Shown: piece by piece, positions 8,600 to 16,807 of the stretch
Layout of the letters: every line of letters begins with the position of its first letter
Position numbering within the stretch: the stretch's first letter is position 1
Assembly (NCBI RefSeq): GCF_003226555.1
Contig: NZ_QKQS01000012.1
Location: 20,519 to 84,518 of the forward strand
DNA: 64,000 nt
Source: Rhodopseudomonas palustris
GTDB lineage: Bacteria > Pseudomonadota > Alphaproteobacteria > Rhizobiales > Xanthobacteraceae
Direction of reading: 5' to 3'
Program-made: the position numbers and the translations under genes
Notes under the pieces: generated by a model
Databases searched by the model: none
What the model saw: the letters and a program-made list of their open reading frames with translations, nothing else
Told to the model about the DNA's origin: nothing

Positions 8600-11314
8600 T
8601 TACTTCTTCCTTCGACGCTTGCTCCGCGGTCCCCCAGCCAATTCCTGATCGAATTGGATGCGTTCCAGCTGATCATCGGTCAGTCGATTGCTCGAAAGTT
8701 GCTCCGGGCTCCTAAATACAGCGCTCCATAAATCTGCCCCGTCAAAATTGGCGTCCGTTACATCAGCATCCCACATGATGGCCATGAAGAGCTGGGATTT
8801 TGAAAAATCCGCCTTTATCGCACATAAGTTGTATAGATCTTGCAGATGAAGGATCTCCCGTGAACAGTCGATGCCCGAAAACAATGTAAGGGCTAGAATA
8901 TATCCCCCGACCCGCTGACCTCGCAACCTCACTATAAGGCTTCCAATACTCGTCGAGTCATGACCGTCAGGACGGAAATCAATCGGTCGAAAGGTGAGCT
9001 CGTTCAACTCAGGAAGAATGGCTGCATTCAAACAAGCCAACAGAGCTTCTTCGGCATTTCTGGCCTGCTCCACTGCCTCTCGAAACGACTGAGGACGGCG
9101 CACCAATTGATCATCAGGCAATTGGAAAAGTGCATGAGCAGGCAATCCCTCACGCAAGCCGAACTGCATACATTTGGCCAACGAGTCGCGCAAAAGCGCA
9201 ACATCTTCTTTCGCCTCCCCATACAAATTAGATAGCTCCTCCCTCAAGAAACGCAACAAATCATAATCGATTGGCCGAGGCCCCATCAGCCTCATCCAAT
9301 CTCGAAGCACCTTCGTTTCATCAAAATCTTTACTCCTCCCGCTCTTTTCTTTCCTTGAACGCGCAAAGTCTTCGGCATTCGACCAGACAACCTTCACAAT
9401 TCGTCGAGCGACAAGATACTCCGCAAACGTCTTATGCAAGAACTCAAACGAGTTCGGCCTTTCCCCCGGCTTCATATAGAATGCCAAGGCTGCTCCGATA
9501 GCGGGCTTCGTGGAACCAACAATATTCTTGAATGATTGCGCGACTTGCGAGTCCCAGTCGCGAAGTAACTTATCAACCACATCAATAGATCCAGTTCGAG
9601 CAGACCCATCATACCAAGCTGAGAATGCCATCGCCTGAAGAACTGTTTCATAATCTGCAAACTGCTGAAACTCCGTCGCGAAATTTCGGTCTCCTTTGTC
9701 GCATTCTCGATCAAAAAAATGATGCAGAAGCCGATTGTAGAGCCAGTTTCGAGCCACACCTTCCTTTTTTGATTTCGCCTCCCAGGGACGTATCAAGGCA
9801 ACAAAATACAGAAGAAGGGGCTCAACCGTAATGTCGAAAAAGTCAGGATGCAGCAGTATCGGAGGCACGGTTTGGGGGATACTTACCGAGGTCTCCTTCC
9901 AAAGATTCCACCAAGACACCCTTTGGTCCTCAGCAAGAAGATTATTTGGGTCGATATAGGGTGAAGGATGCGCATCTCTATTTCGAGGCTCTGCGAACCG
10001 CATTAAGAAAAGAATCTGCTCTCCAGAACATTTCAAAGCTCTGCCCGCACTGCTGGCGGCGGCGATTCTCCCCGTGACCACCGCAATGCAACGAACCACG
10101 CCTTGGTGTCCGTTTTCTTGGTCAAGCAATCCCCTTAGATCTGACATAAACTCACGAGCGATATCGTCAGCATCCTTTCCAGGCCGAACTAATTCATCTA
10201 AACCGTCAAAGATCAACAACAGCGGCTTGCCTTCAACTCCTACATCCCTCTCAAGTGGAGACGTGGTAAGTGGGATACTCCTCGTATCTACTAAGTAATC
10301 TTTGATTCGCTCACGAAGAGGACGCTCTGGCCTCTCAAGTTTTTGAAGGGGAATTAGAATAGGATAAACAGAACCGAGACGAGCAATTCGAGCCGCAAAT
10401 GCTCGCATTGAGCTTGATTTTCCAATTCCTGGCCCGCCACTTACAATGCGCAGCGTATCCCGCCGATCTAACGCGGCCATCCAAGTTTCAAGCGCTTCAA
10501 AGAAGGGCATCACCTTCTTTTTTGTCTCGTGCTGGACAACCAAATCAGCCGGCTTCTCGATCACACCTTGATTTGAAGTCGCAGGTTTAATTTCAACATA
10601 TGCCCGCAACGGAACAAAAACTCGAGCCAATGTGACTGCTGCAGGATCATCTTCATCCTGCCCAATCAGGCGAAGCTCGGTAAACTGCTCTTCCAAGTAC
10701 TGAAGATATCCATCAAATTGCTGCTGGGCCTGCATGGAGCTAGTGAAGGGTGAATTGAGAGCCGTTTCGAGCACATCAAAGCGACTAGGATTTTTCATCC
10801 AGGCTCGATGCAGACCGCCAGGAAAATGCTGCTCGATTTTCGCTCTACTTTGAGCCGGCTCATCTACGCCGCCAAAACGATAACACCAGGCCGCCAATTC
10901 GTGGGCTACATCGTCCAAAAGGACTAGACCATTCGGCTTTGAAAAGAAGTCAGGCTCGATCGTATAGGTGCGCGTCTCGATTCGCCGACCAAGGTCCGTC
11001 ATCAACACCTTCAGATCTTCTGGTGTCCAGGACTTTGTCAGCTTCAACTCAGCAACTGACTTTTCGATAGCATATAGTAATCCGCCGGAAACCAGTTGCC
11101 AGGCACGCAATTCAAGCGTCTCTTCGCGTGCCACTCCCTTAAGGGCGCCGAAGAACCCAGTAATGATATTAGGTGCGATGGCAAGAGACGCTCCTCCGGT
11201 CTTAACGGCGAGAAGCGTCTTCGCTGCTGCCTCTACAACGCCGCCAATAATTGGCAACAATTCAAATTTGAACGTCTGCCCCTTCAGTGACAACTGAATA
11301 CCGTTCTCAGACAT
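8600..11314 (-). CDS. NACHT/STAND NTPase with C-terminal pentapeptide repeats (putative defence protein)
   Basis: A 904-residue NLR-like protein. Residues 1-65 are hydrophobic and glycine/alanine-rich (LLPIIGGVVEAAAKTLL), perhaps membrane-inserting. About 66-260 is helical. The NACHT module has Walker A GGPGIGKSS at 293-301, Walker B LLLIFDGLDE at 365-374 and the VVTGR sensor strand at 412-416. The NACHT-associated motif FEFLHKTFAEYLVAR is at 623-637. Residues about 834-867 form a short run of pentapeptide repeats (ADFSK, ANFDG, ADLWS). A basic tail, RSKRRRKK, ends it. Bacterial NACHT proteins are established anti-phage sensors (bNACHT); a defence role here is inference from architecture, AT-rich composition and the insertion context. 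No nuclease, TIR or protease effector domain was recognised. Confidence 0.85.
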   Translation of the reverse strand: MSENGIQLSLKGQTFKFELLPIIGGVVEAAAKTLLAVKTGGASLAIAPNIITGFFGALKGVAREETLELRAWQLVSGGLLYAIEKSVAELKLTKSWTPEDLKVLMTDLGRRIETRTYTIEPDFFSKPNGLVLLDDVAHELAAWCYRFGGVDEPAQSRAKIEQHFPGGLHRAWMKNPSRFDVLETALNSPFTSSMQAQQQFDGYLQYLEEQFTELRLIGQDEDDPAAVTLARVFVPLRAYVEIKPATSNQGVIEKPADLVVQHETKKKVMPFFEALETWMAALDRRDTLRIVSGGPGIGKSSSMRAFAARIARLGSVYPILIPLQKLERPERPLRERIKDYLVDTRSIPLTTSPLERDVGVEGKPLLLIFDGLDELVRPGKDADDIAREFMSDLRGLLDQENGHQGVVRCIAVVTGRIAAASSAGRALKCSGEQILFLMRFAEPRNRDAHPSPYIDPNNLLAEDQRVSWWNLWKETSVSIPQTVPPILLHPDFFDITVEPLLLYFVALIRPWEAKSKKEGVARNWLYNRLLHHFFDRECDKGDRNFATEFQQFADYETVLQAMAFSAWYDGSARTGSIDVVDKLLRDWDSQVAQSFKNIVGSTKPAIGAALAFYMKPGERPNSFEFLHKTFAEYLVARRIVKVVWSNAEDFARSRKEKSGRSKDFDETKVLRDWMRLMGPRPIDYDLLRFLREELSNLYGEAKEDVALLRDSLAKCMQFGLREGLPAHALFQLPDDQLVRRPQSFREAVEQARNAEEALLACLNAAILPELNELTFRPIDFRPDGHDSTSIGSLIVRLRGQRVGGYILALTLFSGIDCSREILHLQDLYNLCAIKADFSKSQLFMAIMWDADVTDANFDGADLWSAVFRSPEQLSSNRLTDDQLERIQFDQELAGGPRSKRRRKK

Positions 11315-11318
11315 AGAA

Positions 11319-11348
11319 AATCCCCCGACTCTAAGGAGCCGAGGGATT
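11319..11348 (-). promoter_or_regulatory. Hairpin covering the ribosome binding site of the NACHT gene
   Basis: On the minus strand AATCCC pairs with GGGATT, with inner CG and CTC/GAG pairs and a TTAG-type loop. The 3' arm contains GGGGGA, the only good Shine-Dalgarno match, six bases before the ATG at 11314, and is followed by TTTTC. It could be a weak terminator for ilvC or could hide the ribosome binding site; the sequence does not decide between them. Confidence 0.5.
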
Positions 11349-11419
11349 CGTTACTAGATCAACGCACGCTATGCGAGCATATTCGATTGATATTCAACCG
11401 AAGTTCAATGAACCTGTTC

Positions 11420-12576
<1,157 letters not shown>

Positions 12577-12635
12577 TTAGGACAGCATGGCTGCCGCGAT
12601 GCGGAAAACCCGCCGCTTACGACTTTTGGCGCGCC

Positions 12636-13511
12636 TCAGCCCACCTCCGGCAGCGGCGGCCGGGCGCGGCCGAACAGCAACATGATGGCGAGGCCGGCGA
12701 CCACGATCAGCATCCCGGTGAGCCGCAGCGGTCCGAACGTCTCCCCGAACACCAGGCTCGACGCCCCCGCCCCGATGAACGGCACCAGCAATGCAAAAGG
12801 CACAACCTGGGCGGCGCTATAGGCGTGCAGCAGCCGTCCCCAGATCCAATAGCCGATGGTGGTCGAGCCGACCGACAGCGACAGCATCGCCGCCATCACC
12901 CCCGGCGACAGATGAGTCAGTTCGTGCCAGATCGCCGGCCCGCCGTCCGTTACCCAGGCGGCGAGCGCCAGCGGCGGCAGCGATGCGAAGCTGATCCAGG
13001 CGAACAGATCGAGCATCGGCACGTCCCGCGCCTGTCGCAGCAGCAGATTGGAGAAGGCAAAGGCGATCGGCGCCGTCATGGTGACGGCGAAAGCCACCAG
13101 GGTGAAATCATAGCCGACGGTGAAGCAGATCATCAGCAACCCGCAGGCTGCGACACCGATCCCGGTCAGTTGCGCGCGGGTCGGTCGCTCGCCGAGCAGC
13201 ACCGCCGCAAAGGCAATCGTGAACAAGGCCTGGCTCTGCACGATCACCGCGGTCAGTCCCGCCGGCACGCCCTGCGAAATCCCCCAGCTCTGGGTGAGAT
13301 ATTGCCACACCAGCAGCAGGCTGATCCCCACCCACACTGTCCAGGCCAGTTGCGGCCGTGGCAGCAGCAGACAGGGCAATGCGGTAATGGCGAAACGGAG
13401 CAAGTTCAGCACCGTCGGCGACATCTCGGTCAGCGCGTAGCGCGTGAACACGAAGCCGAGCCCCCAGATCAACGCGACGAGGAGCGCAAGCGCTGTGTCG
13501 GCCGGCTTCAT
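12636..13511 (-). CDS. EamA/DMT family transporter
   Basis: Inner-membrane carrier of the drug/metabolite transporter superfamily, 291 residues with about ten hydrophobic helices in two EamA halves. The start MKPADTALALLVALIWGLGF has the family GLGF/ARY pattern, and the second half ends with GETFGPLRLTGMLIVVAGL, the usual EamA closing signature. Relatives of this subgroup (RhtA/YdcZ/YedA-like) export amino acids or their by-products. Start ATG at 13511; a much longer frame reaching 14072 overlaps unrelated genes and is rejected. It sits between ilvC and the small secreted protein gene without an operon link. Confidence 0.85.
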   Translation of the reverse strand: MKPADTALALLVALIWGLGFVFTRYALTEMSPTVLNLLRFAITALPCLLLPRPQLAWTVWVGISLLLVWQYLTQSWGISQGVPAGLTAVIVQSQALFTIAFAAVLLGERPTRAQLTGIGVAACGLLMICFTVGYDFTLVAFAVTMTAPIAFAFSNLLLRQARDVPMLDLFAWISFASLPPLALAAWVTDGGPAIWHELTHLSPGVMAAMLSLSVGSTTIGYWIWGRLLHAYSAAQVVPFALLVPFIGAGASSLVFGETFGPLRLTGMLIVVAGLAIMLLFGRARPPLPEVG

Positions 13512-13743
13512 TATCGTTTCCCGCCCTCTGGTGCGCGGACAGAGTCGCGCCGTTGCGGGCGTTCCTAGCCGATCCGAACCGGCGCGATAAGCGGCGGCAG
13601 CGCGGGGCTGCCCAGCAACCAGCAGCAGAACTGAACGGATGGGGGAGAGCCTCCTGGTGTACGCGGGCGCACAGGAACGATGCGAAGTGACAGCGGTTGG
13701 CGCGGCAAGGGCGACTCCTCTTCCAACCCAAGGAGATCCTTCG

Positions 13744-14169
13744 ATGATCAAGCAAATCGTGACCTGCGCAATTCTCTCGACCGCACTCACCACCGCGGCT
13801 TTCGCGGCCGGTCCCGGCGCCATGGACAGCACCAAGAACGCCGGCGGTACAGGCACCCACAGCTCGACCAACAACTCGAACATGCAGACCTCCACCGACT
13901 CGGTGAAGGGTTCGCAGTCGGCCCAGAACCTGCCGCAGCAGATCCGCACCAAGTTGCAGAGCGCCGGCTTCTCCGACGTGAAGGTGGTTCCACAAACCTT
14001 CGCAGTTTCGGCCAAGGACCGCGACGGCGATCCAGTGATGATGATGATCGGCCCGCATTCGATGGCGATCATTCAGGCGATGAACAGCAGCGACAGCCAG
14101 ACCACCGGTTCTTCGTCCTCGAGCAGCGGCCAGAGCGGCAGCTCGTCGACCAGCCGCAACAACAAGTAA
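13744..14169 (+). CDS. Small secreted protein of unknown function
   Basis: A 141-residue product with a clean signal peptide (IVTCAILSTALTTAAFAA, cleavage near residue 20). The mature part is Asn/Thr/Ser-rich, has a central helical stretch (LPQQIRTKLQSAGFSDVKVVPQTFAVSAKDRDGDPVMM) and ends in a low-complexity serine/glycine tail. The central piece resembles the PepSY/BON-like small domains found in periplasmic stress proteins of related genomes, but that is a weak resemblance. AAGGAGA lies eight bases before the ATG. A longer upstream frame from 13639 lacks coding character. The next gene follows after 73 bp on the same strand. Confidence 0.7.
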   Translation: MIKQIVTCAILSTALTTAAFAAGPGAMDSTKNAGGTGTHSSTNNSNMQTSTDSVKGSQSAQNLPQQIRTKLQSAGFSDVKVVPQTFAVSAKDRDGDPVMMMIGPHSMAIIQAMNSSDSQTTGSSSSSSGQSGSSSTSRNNK

Positions 14170-14242
14170 CCGATCAGGAGCGAGCGCAGGCAAAGGCCGC
14201 CCCTGGCCTTTGCCGCAACTCCCGTAATTTTAGGGAAGCCAG

Positions 14243-14827
14243 ATGGACGGCCTGCTCCATGTGCTGGTGGTCACGCCCATTGCCTATATTGCCTTGGTCG
14301 CGTTCTTGCGCATCTCGGGCAAGCGCACGCTGACCAAGCTGAATGCATTCGATCTGGTCGTCACCGTGGCGTTGGGTTCGACGCTCGCCACCATTGCGCT
14401 GAACACTTCGGTATCGCTGGCGGAAGGATTGTTGGCCCTCGCATTACTGATTGGCCTGCAATATCTGATCACCTGGGCGTCTGTGCGGTCGAGCCGGGTC
14501 GAAGGGCTGGTCAAGAGCGAGCCGACGCTTCTGTTATATCGCGGAGCGTTCATCGAACCGGCTTTGCGGTCTCAGCGCGTCACCAAGGACGAGATTGCGG
14601 CGGCGCTGCGCAACAGCGGCGTCGCGTCGGTCGCGGATGTCGACGCGGTAGTGCTGGAAACCGACGGATCGCTGAGTACGATCACGTCTGTGGACTGGGA
14701 TCGCGCGACTGCTTTGACGGGTGTGGTCCAGCCTGCGGCAATCAAGTCGGGCCAGTCCGCGGAACCAACTCCCGCCTCCCCGGTTGGCAACTGGCACCGG
14801 CCGCACCCAAACGGCCGCAACAGTTGA
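14243..14827 (+). CDS. DUF421 family membrane protein (YetF/YcaP type)
   Basis: Inner-membrane protein of 194 residues. Three hydrophobic helices occupy about residues 5-85, including the family motif LRISGKRTLTKLNAFDLVVTVALGS. A cytoplasmic DUF421 domain follows (EPTLLLYRGAFIEPALRSQRVTKDEIAAALRNSG). The biochemical function of the family is not established; YetF-type proteins are linked to the envelope and spores in Bacillus. It lies 15 bp upstream of the host-attachment-like gene on the same strand, so the two are probably one transcript, perhaps with the secreted protein before them. Confidence 0.88.
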   Translation: MDGLLHVLVVTPIAYIALVAFLRISGKRTLTKLNAFDLVVTVALGSTLATIALNTSVSLAEGLLALALLIGLQYLITWASVRSSRVEGLVKSEPTLLLYRGAFIEPALRSQRVTKDEIAAALRNSGVASVADVDAVVLETDGSLSTITSVDWDRATALTGVVQPAAIKSGQSAEPTPASPVGNWHRPHPNGRNS

Positions 14828-14842
14828 AGGGGAAATCAATCG

Positions 14843-15241
14843 ATGGCGCTTATTCCGCACAATACGCTGGTGGTGGTCGCCGACGGCCGCGGCGCGTTGC
14901 TGCTGCGCAACACCGGCAAGCCGGCGAACATCACGCTTCGGCAGGAGCGCAAGCTGGAGCCGGTCAACCTTGAAAACGACGGCCCGTCGGGCTCGCGCCC
15001 CGAGGATCAGACCGCCAGCCAGACCGACGAAGCCACTTTCGCCAAGCAGCTCACCAACACGCTGAACAAGATGAAGCTGGACGGCGAGTTCGATCAGCTC
15101 GTGCTGGTCGCCGACCCGCAGACGCTCGGCCAGATCCGCCCGATCCTGCACAAGACGGTTGAGGCCTCGCTGATCCGCTCGCTGGCGAAGGACCTCACCA
15201 ACCACCCGCTCGATCAGATCGCCGAGGCGATCGCGGCGTAG
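14843..15241 (+). CDS. Host attachment protein-like (AtsE/baeRF-type fold)
   Basis: A 132-residue soluble protein of the family annotated as required for attachment to host cells, first named in Agrobacterium. Diagnostic elements are the opening NTLVVVADGRGALLLRN, the central TFAKQLTNTLNKMKLDGEFDQLVLVADP and the ending VEASLIRSLAKDLTNHPLDQI. The fold is related to the peptide-release-factor eRF1 middle domain, so a translation or stress role is as likely as attachment. It has an AAGGGGA ribosome site and follows the DUF421 gene by 15 bp. In this non-pathogen the family name should not be read as a function. Confidence 0.85.
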   Translation: MALIPHNTLVVVADGRGALLLRNTGKPANITLRQERKLEPVNLENDGPSGSRPEDQTASQTDEATFAKQLTNTLNKMKLDGEFDQLVLVADPQTLGQIRPILHKTVEASLIRSLAKDLTNHPLDQIAEAIAA

Positions 15242-15290
15242 GTTGCCGAAGGCGAAGCCACCTATCCTTCGAACGTCACGCGTGTGGCAG

Positions 15291-15653
15291 TCAACCGATC
15301 TCGGTGCCGAGCAGGGCACCGAGCCGGGCACGGACGTCTTGAACGACGTCTTGCGGGACTCGCTCGATCGTGTGGAACATGCGCGCCGCCCGATCAATCG
15401 ATCGTACTTGATCGATCAGAACAACGCCTCGAGTCTTCAACCCGGGCGGTAGAGCCACGACAGTCGGCCAGCTCCGCATCTTGGACGAGATCGGACAAAT
15501 GATGGCGCGACGCGACATCTCGTGAAACGCTTGCGATGTCAGCACGAGTGCGGGTCTGCGGCCGGACTGCTCCGTTCCCCGGATATCGTCTAGTTCGACC
15601 CAGACGATATCACCGACGTCGACGGCGGGCATTGCGGCTGGACTGTTTCGCAT
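15291..15653 (-). CDS. MazF/PemK-type mRNA interferase toxin
   Basis: Growth-arresting endoribonuclease of the MazF/PemK/Kid family, 120 residues. The SH3-like barrel begins PAVDVGDIVWVELDD and continues with GTEQSGRRPALVLTSQAFHE, which has the conserved GxEQxGxRPalV signature. The middle CPISSK and the later LKTRGVVLIDQVRSIDRAAR match the active-site and dimer regions. The start overlaps the end of the antitoxin gene; ATG 15653 is used, with ATG 15632 also possible and neither having a strong ribosome site, so translation is likely coupled. It is complete and appears functional. Confidence 0.9.
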   Translation of the reverse strand: MRNSPAAMPAVDVGDIVWVELDDIRGTEQSGRRPALVLTSQAFHEMSRRAIICPISSKMRSWPTVVALPPGLKTRGVVLIDQVRSIDRAARMFHTIERVPQDVVQDVRARLGALLGTEIG

Positions 15654-15978
15654 CAAGAGGCTGTTCTACCCGAACAGGCGCGCCATCCGGGCCCGGCACG
15701 ATCAGTCCGCGAGAATAATCATCGTCGATGATCTCCGCGCCGCGATCTGGTCCCCAATCCACGGTCTCGGGCTCGTTCTTGGGCCCCAGCCGCTTGATCT
15801 CGTCCAGCATCTCGGCAAGCAGTTCGGCCGAAGTTTTCCGGCTCGGCTTCAACCGCAGCTCACCGTTCTCAACCGTGAGAACGAGTTCGCTGCCGGCCGT
15901 AGCGCCCACGCTCTGCGCGGCGGCGCTCGGCAACCGGATTCCCAGACTGTTGCCCCACTTCGCGACCTTGACCTTCAC
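15610..15978 (-). CDS. MazE/AbrB-type antitoxin
   Basis: Antitoxin partner of the overlapping MazF, 122 residues. The N terminus MKVKVAKWGNSLGIRLP is the swapped-hairpin AbrB/MazE DNA-binding domain. The C-terminal half is acidic and presumably disordered, wraps the toxin, and ends in an unusual run of arginines. It starts with GTG at 15978, preceded at good spacing by AAGGAGG. A long palindrome lies just upstream (15990-16022). The stop falls 44 bp inside the toxin gene, a longer overlap than usual for such pairs. The module lies between the attachment-like gene and ilvH, two core regions, with no sign of a larger island. Confidence 0.9.
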   Translation of the reverse strand: MKVKVAKWGNSLGIRLPSAAAQSVGATAGSELVLTVENGELRLKPSRKTSAELLAEMLDEIKRLGPKNEPETVDWGPDRGAEIIDDDYSRGLIVPGPDGAPVRVEQPLDAKQSSRNARRRRR

Positions 15979-15989
15979 GGCGGCCTCCT

Positions 15990-16022
15990 TCGGCTCGGAT
16001 ATCCAATGTATATCCGAGCCGA
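15990..16022. promoter_or_regulatory. MazE operator: 13-bp perfect inverted repeat
   Basis: TCGGCTCGGATAT (15990-16002) and ATATCCGAGCCGA (16010-16022) are exact inverted copies around a 7-bp spacer, 12 bp before the GTG of the antitoxin gene. The position and symmetry fit the autoregulatory operator of a toxin-antitoxin pair. Confidence 0.85.
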
Positions 16023-16039
16023 CGAAACCGCCAGAGCCC

Positions 16040-16582
16040 CTACATCCCTTCGGCGCCGCGGCCGATCGCGCAGACGCCGGTGCGCACCACTTCGACCAAC
16101 CCGAGCGGGCGCATCAGCTCGATGAACTGATTGATCTTCGACGAGTTGCCGGTGATCTCGAACACGAAGCTCTCGGTCGAGGCGTCAATCACGCGGGCGC
16201 GGAACGCTTCGGCGAGCCGCAGCGATTCGACGCGGTGGTCGCCGGTGCCGCGCAGCTTGACCATCGCAAGCTCGCGCTCGATCGAGCGGCCGCTCAGCGT
16301 CATGTCGACGACGCGATACACCGGGACCATGCGATCGAGCTGGTTCTTGATCTGCTGGATCACCATCGGGGTGCCGGTGGTGACGATGGTGATGCGGGAC
16401 AGGTGCTTCTGCGCCTCGGTCTCCGACACCGTGAGACTTTCGATGTTGTAGCCGCGCCCCGAAAACAGCCCGATGACCCGGGCCAAAACGCCGGGCTCGT
16501 TCTGCACGATCACCGATAGCGTGTGAGTCTCGTTCGGATCGTGGCGCTCTTCCATGAAGTAAGCGGATGCGGGCTGGGTCAT
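16040..16582 (-). CDS. ilvH: Acetolactate synthase small (regulatory) subunit
   Basis: Regulatory subunit of acetohydroxyacid synthase, 180 residues. An N-terminal ACT domain begins THTLSVIVQNEPGVLARVIGLFSGRGYNIESLTV, the valine-sensing region, and the C-terminal ALS_ss_C domain contains GTGDHRVESLRLAEAFRARVIDAS. It activates the catalytic subunit and confers feedback inhibition by branched-chain amino acids. It lies downstream of ilvB on the same strand with a 225-bp gap that holds a dispersed inverted repeat, and is presumably cotranscribed under the ilvB attenuator. Confidence 0.95.
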   Translation of the reverse strand: MTQPASAYFMEERHDPNETHTLSVIVQNEPGVLARVIGLFSGRGYNIESLTVSETEAQKHLSRITIVTTGTPMVIQQIKNQLDRMVPVYRVVDMTLSGRSIERELAMVKLRGTGDHRVESLRLAEAFRARVIDASTESFVFEITGNSSKINQFIELMRPLGLVEVVRTGVCAIGRGAEGM

Positions 16583-16655
16583 CTCAATTCCCTGTCAAAC
16601 TCGGGTCCGATCGCATCGGACAATTTCGGTTGCACGCGGCGCCGCCCCACCCTCT

Positions 16656-16758
16656 GCCGTCATCCCCGCGAAAGCGGGGATCCAGCATTCTAGAGCTTTG
16701 CCTGAACAATACGCGCTCTGCGATACTGGGTCGCCCGGTCAAGCCGGGCGATGACGGC
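16656..16758. repeat. Dispersed inverted repeat, GCCGTCATC family, between ilvB and ilvH
   Basis: Ends are GCCGTCATC and GATGACGGC, exact inverted copies. Internal palindromes CCCCGC-GAAA-GCGGGG and GCCCGG-TCAA-CCGGGC lie inside each arm. In RNA it would form a long cruciform-like hairpin between the two cistrons. Confidence 0.8.
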
Positions 16759-16807
16759 GGAGCAAGTGGCACCGCCGTTGCGTAACAATCACCTCAGGCC
16801 GTTATCT

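Noticed and set aside
8491-8676. A 61-codon frame across the left ilvC repeat
   Set aside because: It is out of frame with the IlvC remnant and overlaps the end of the NACHT gene; no coding features.
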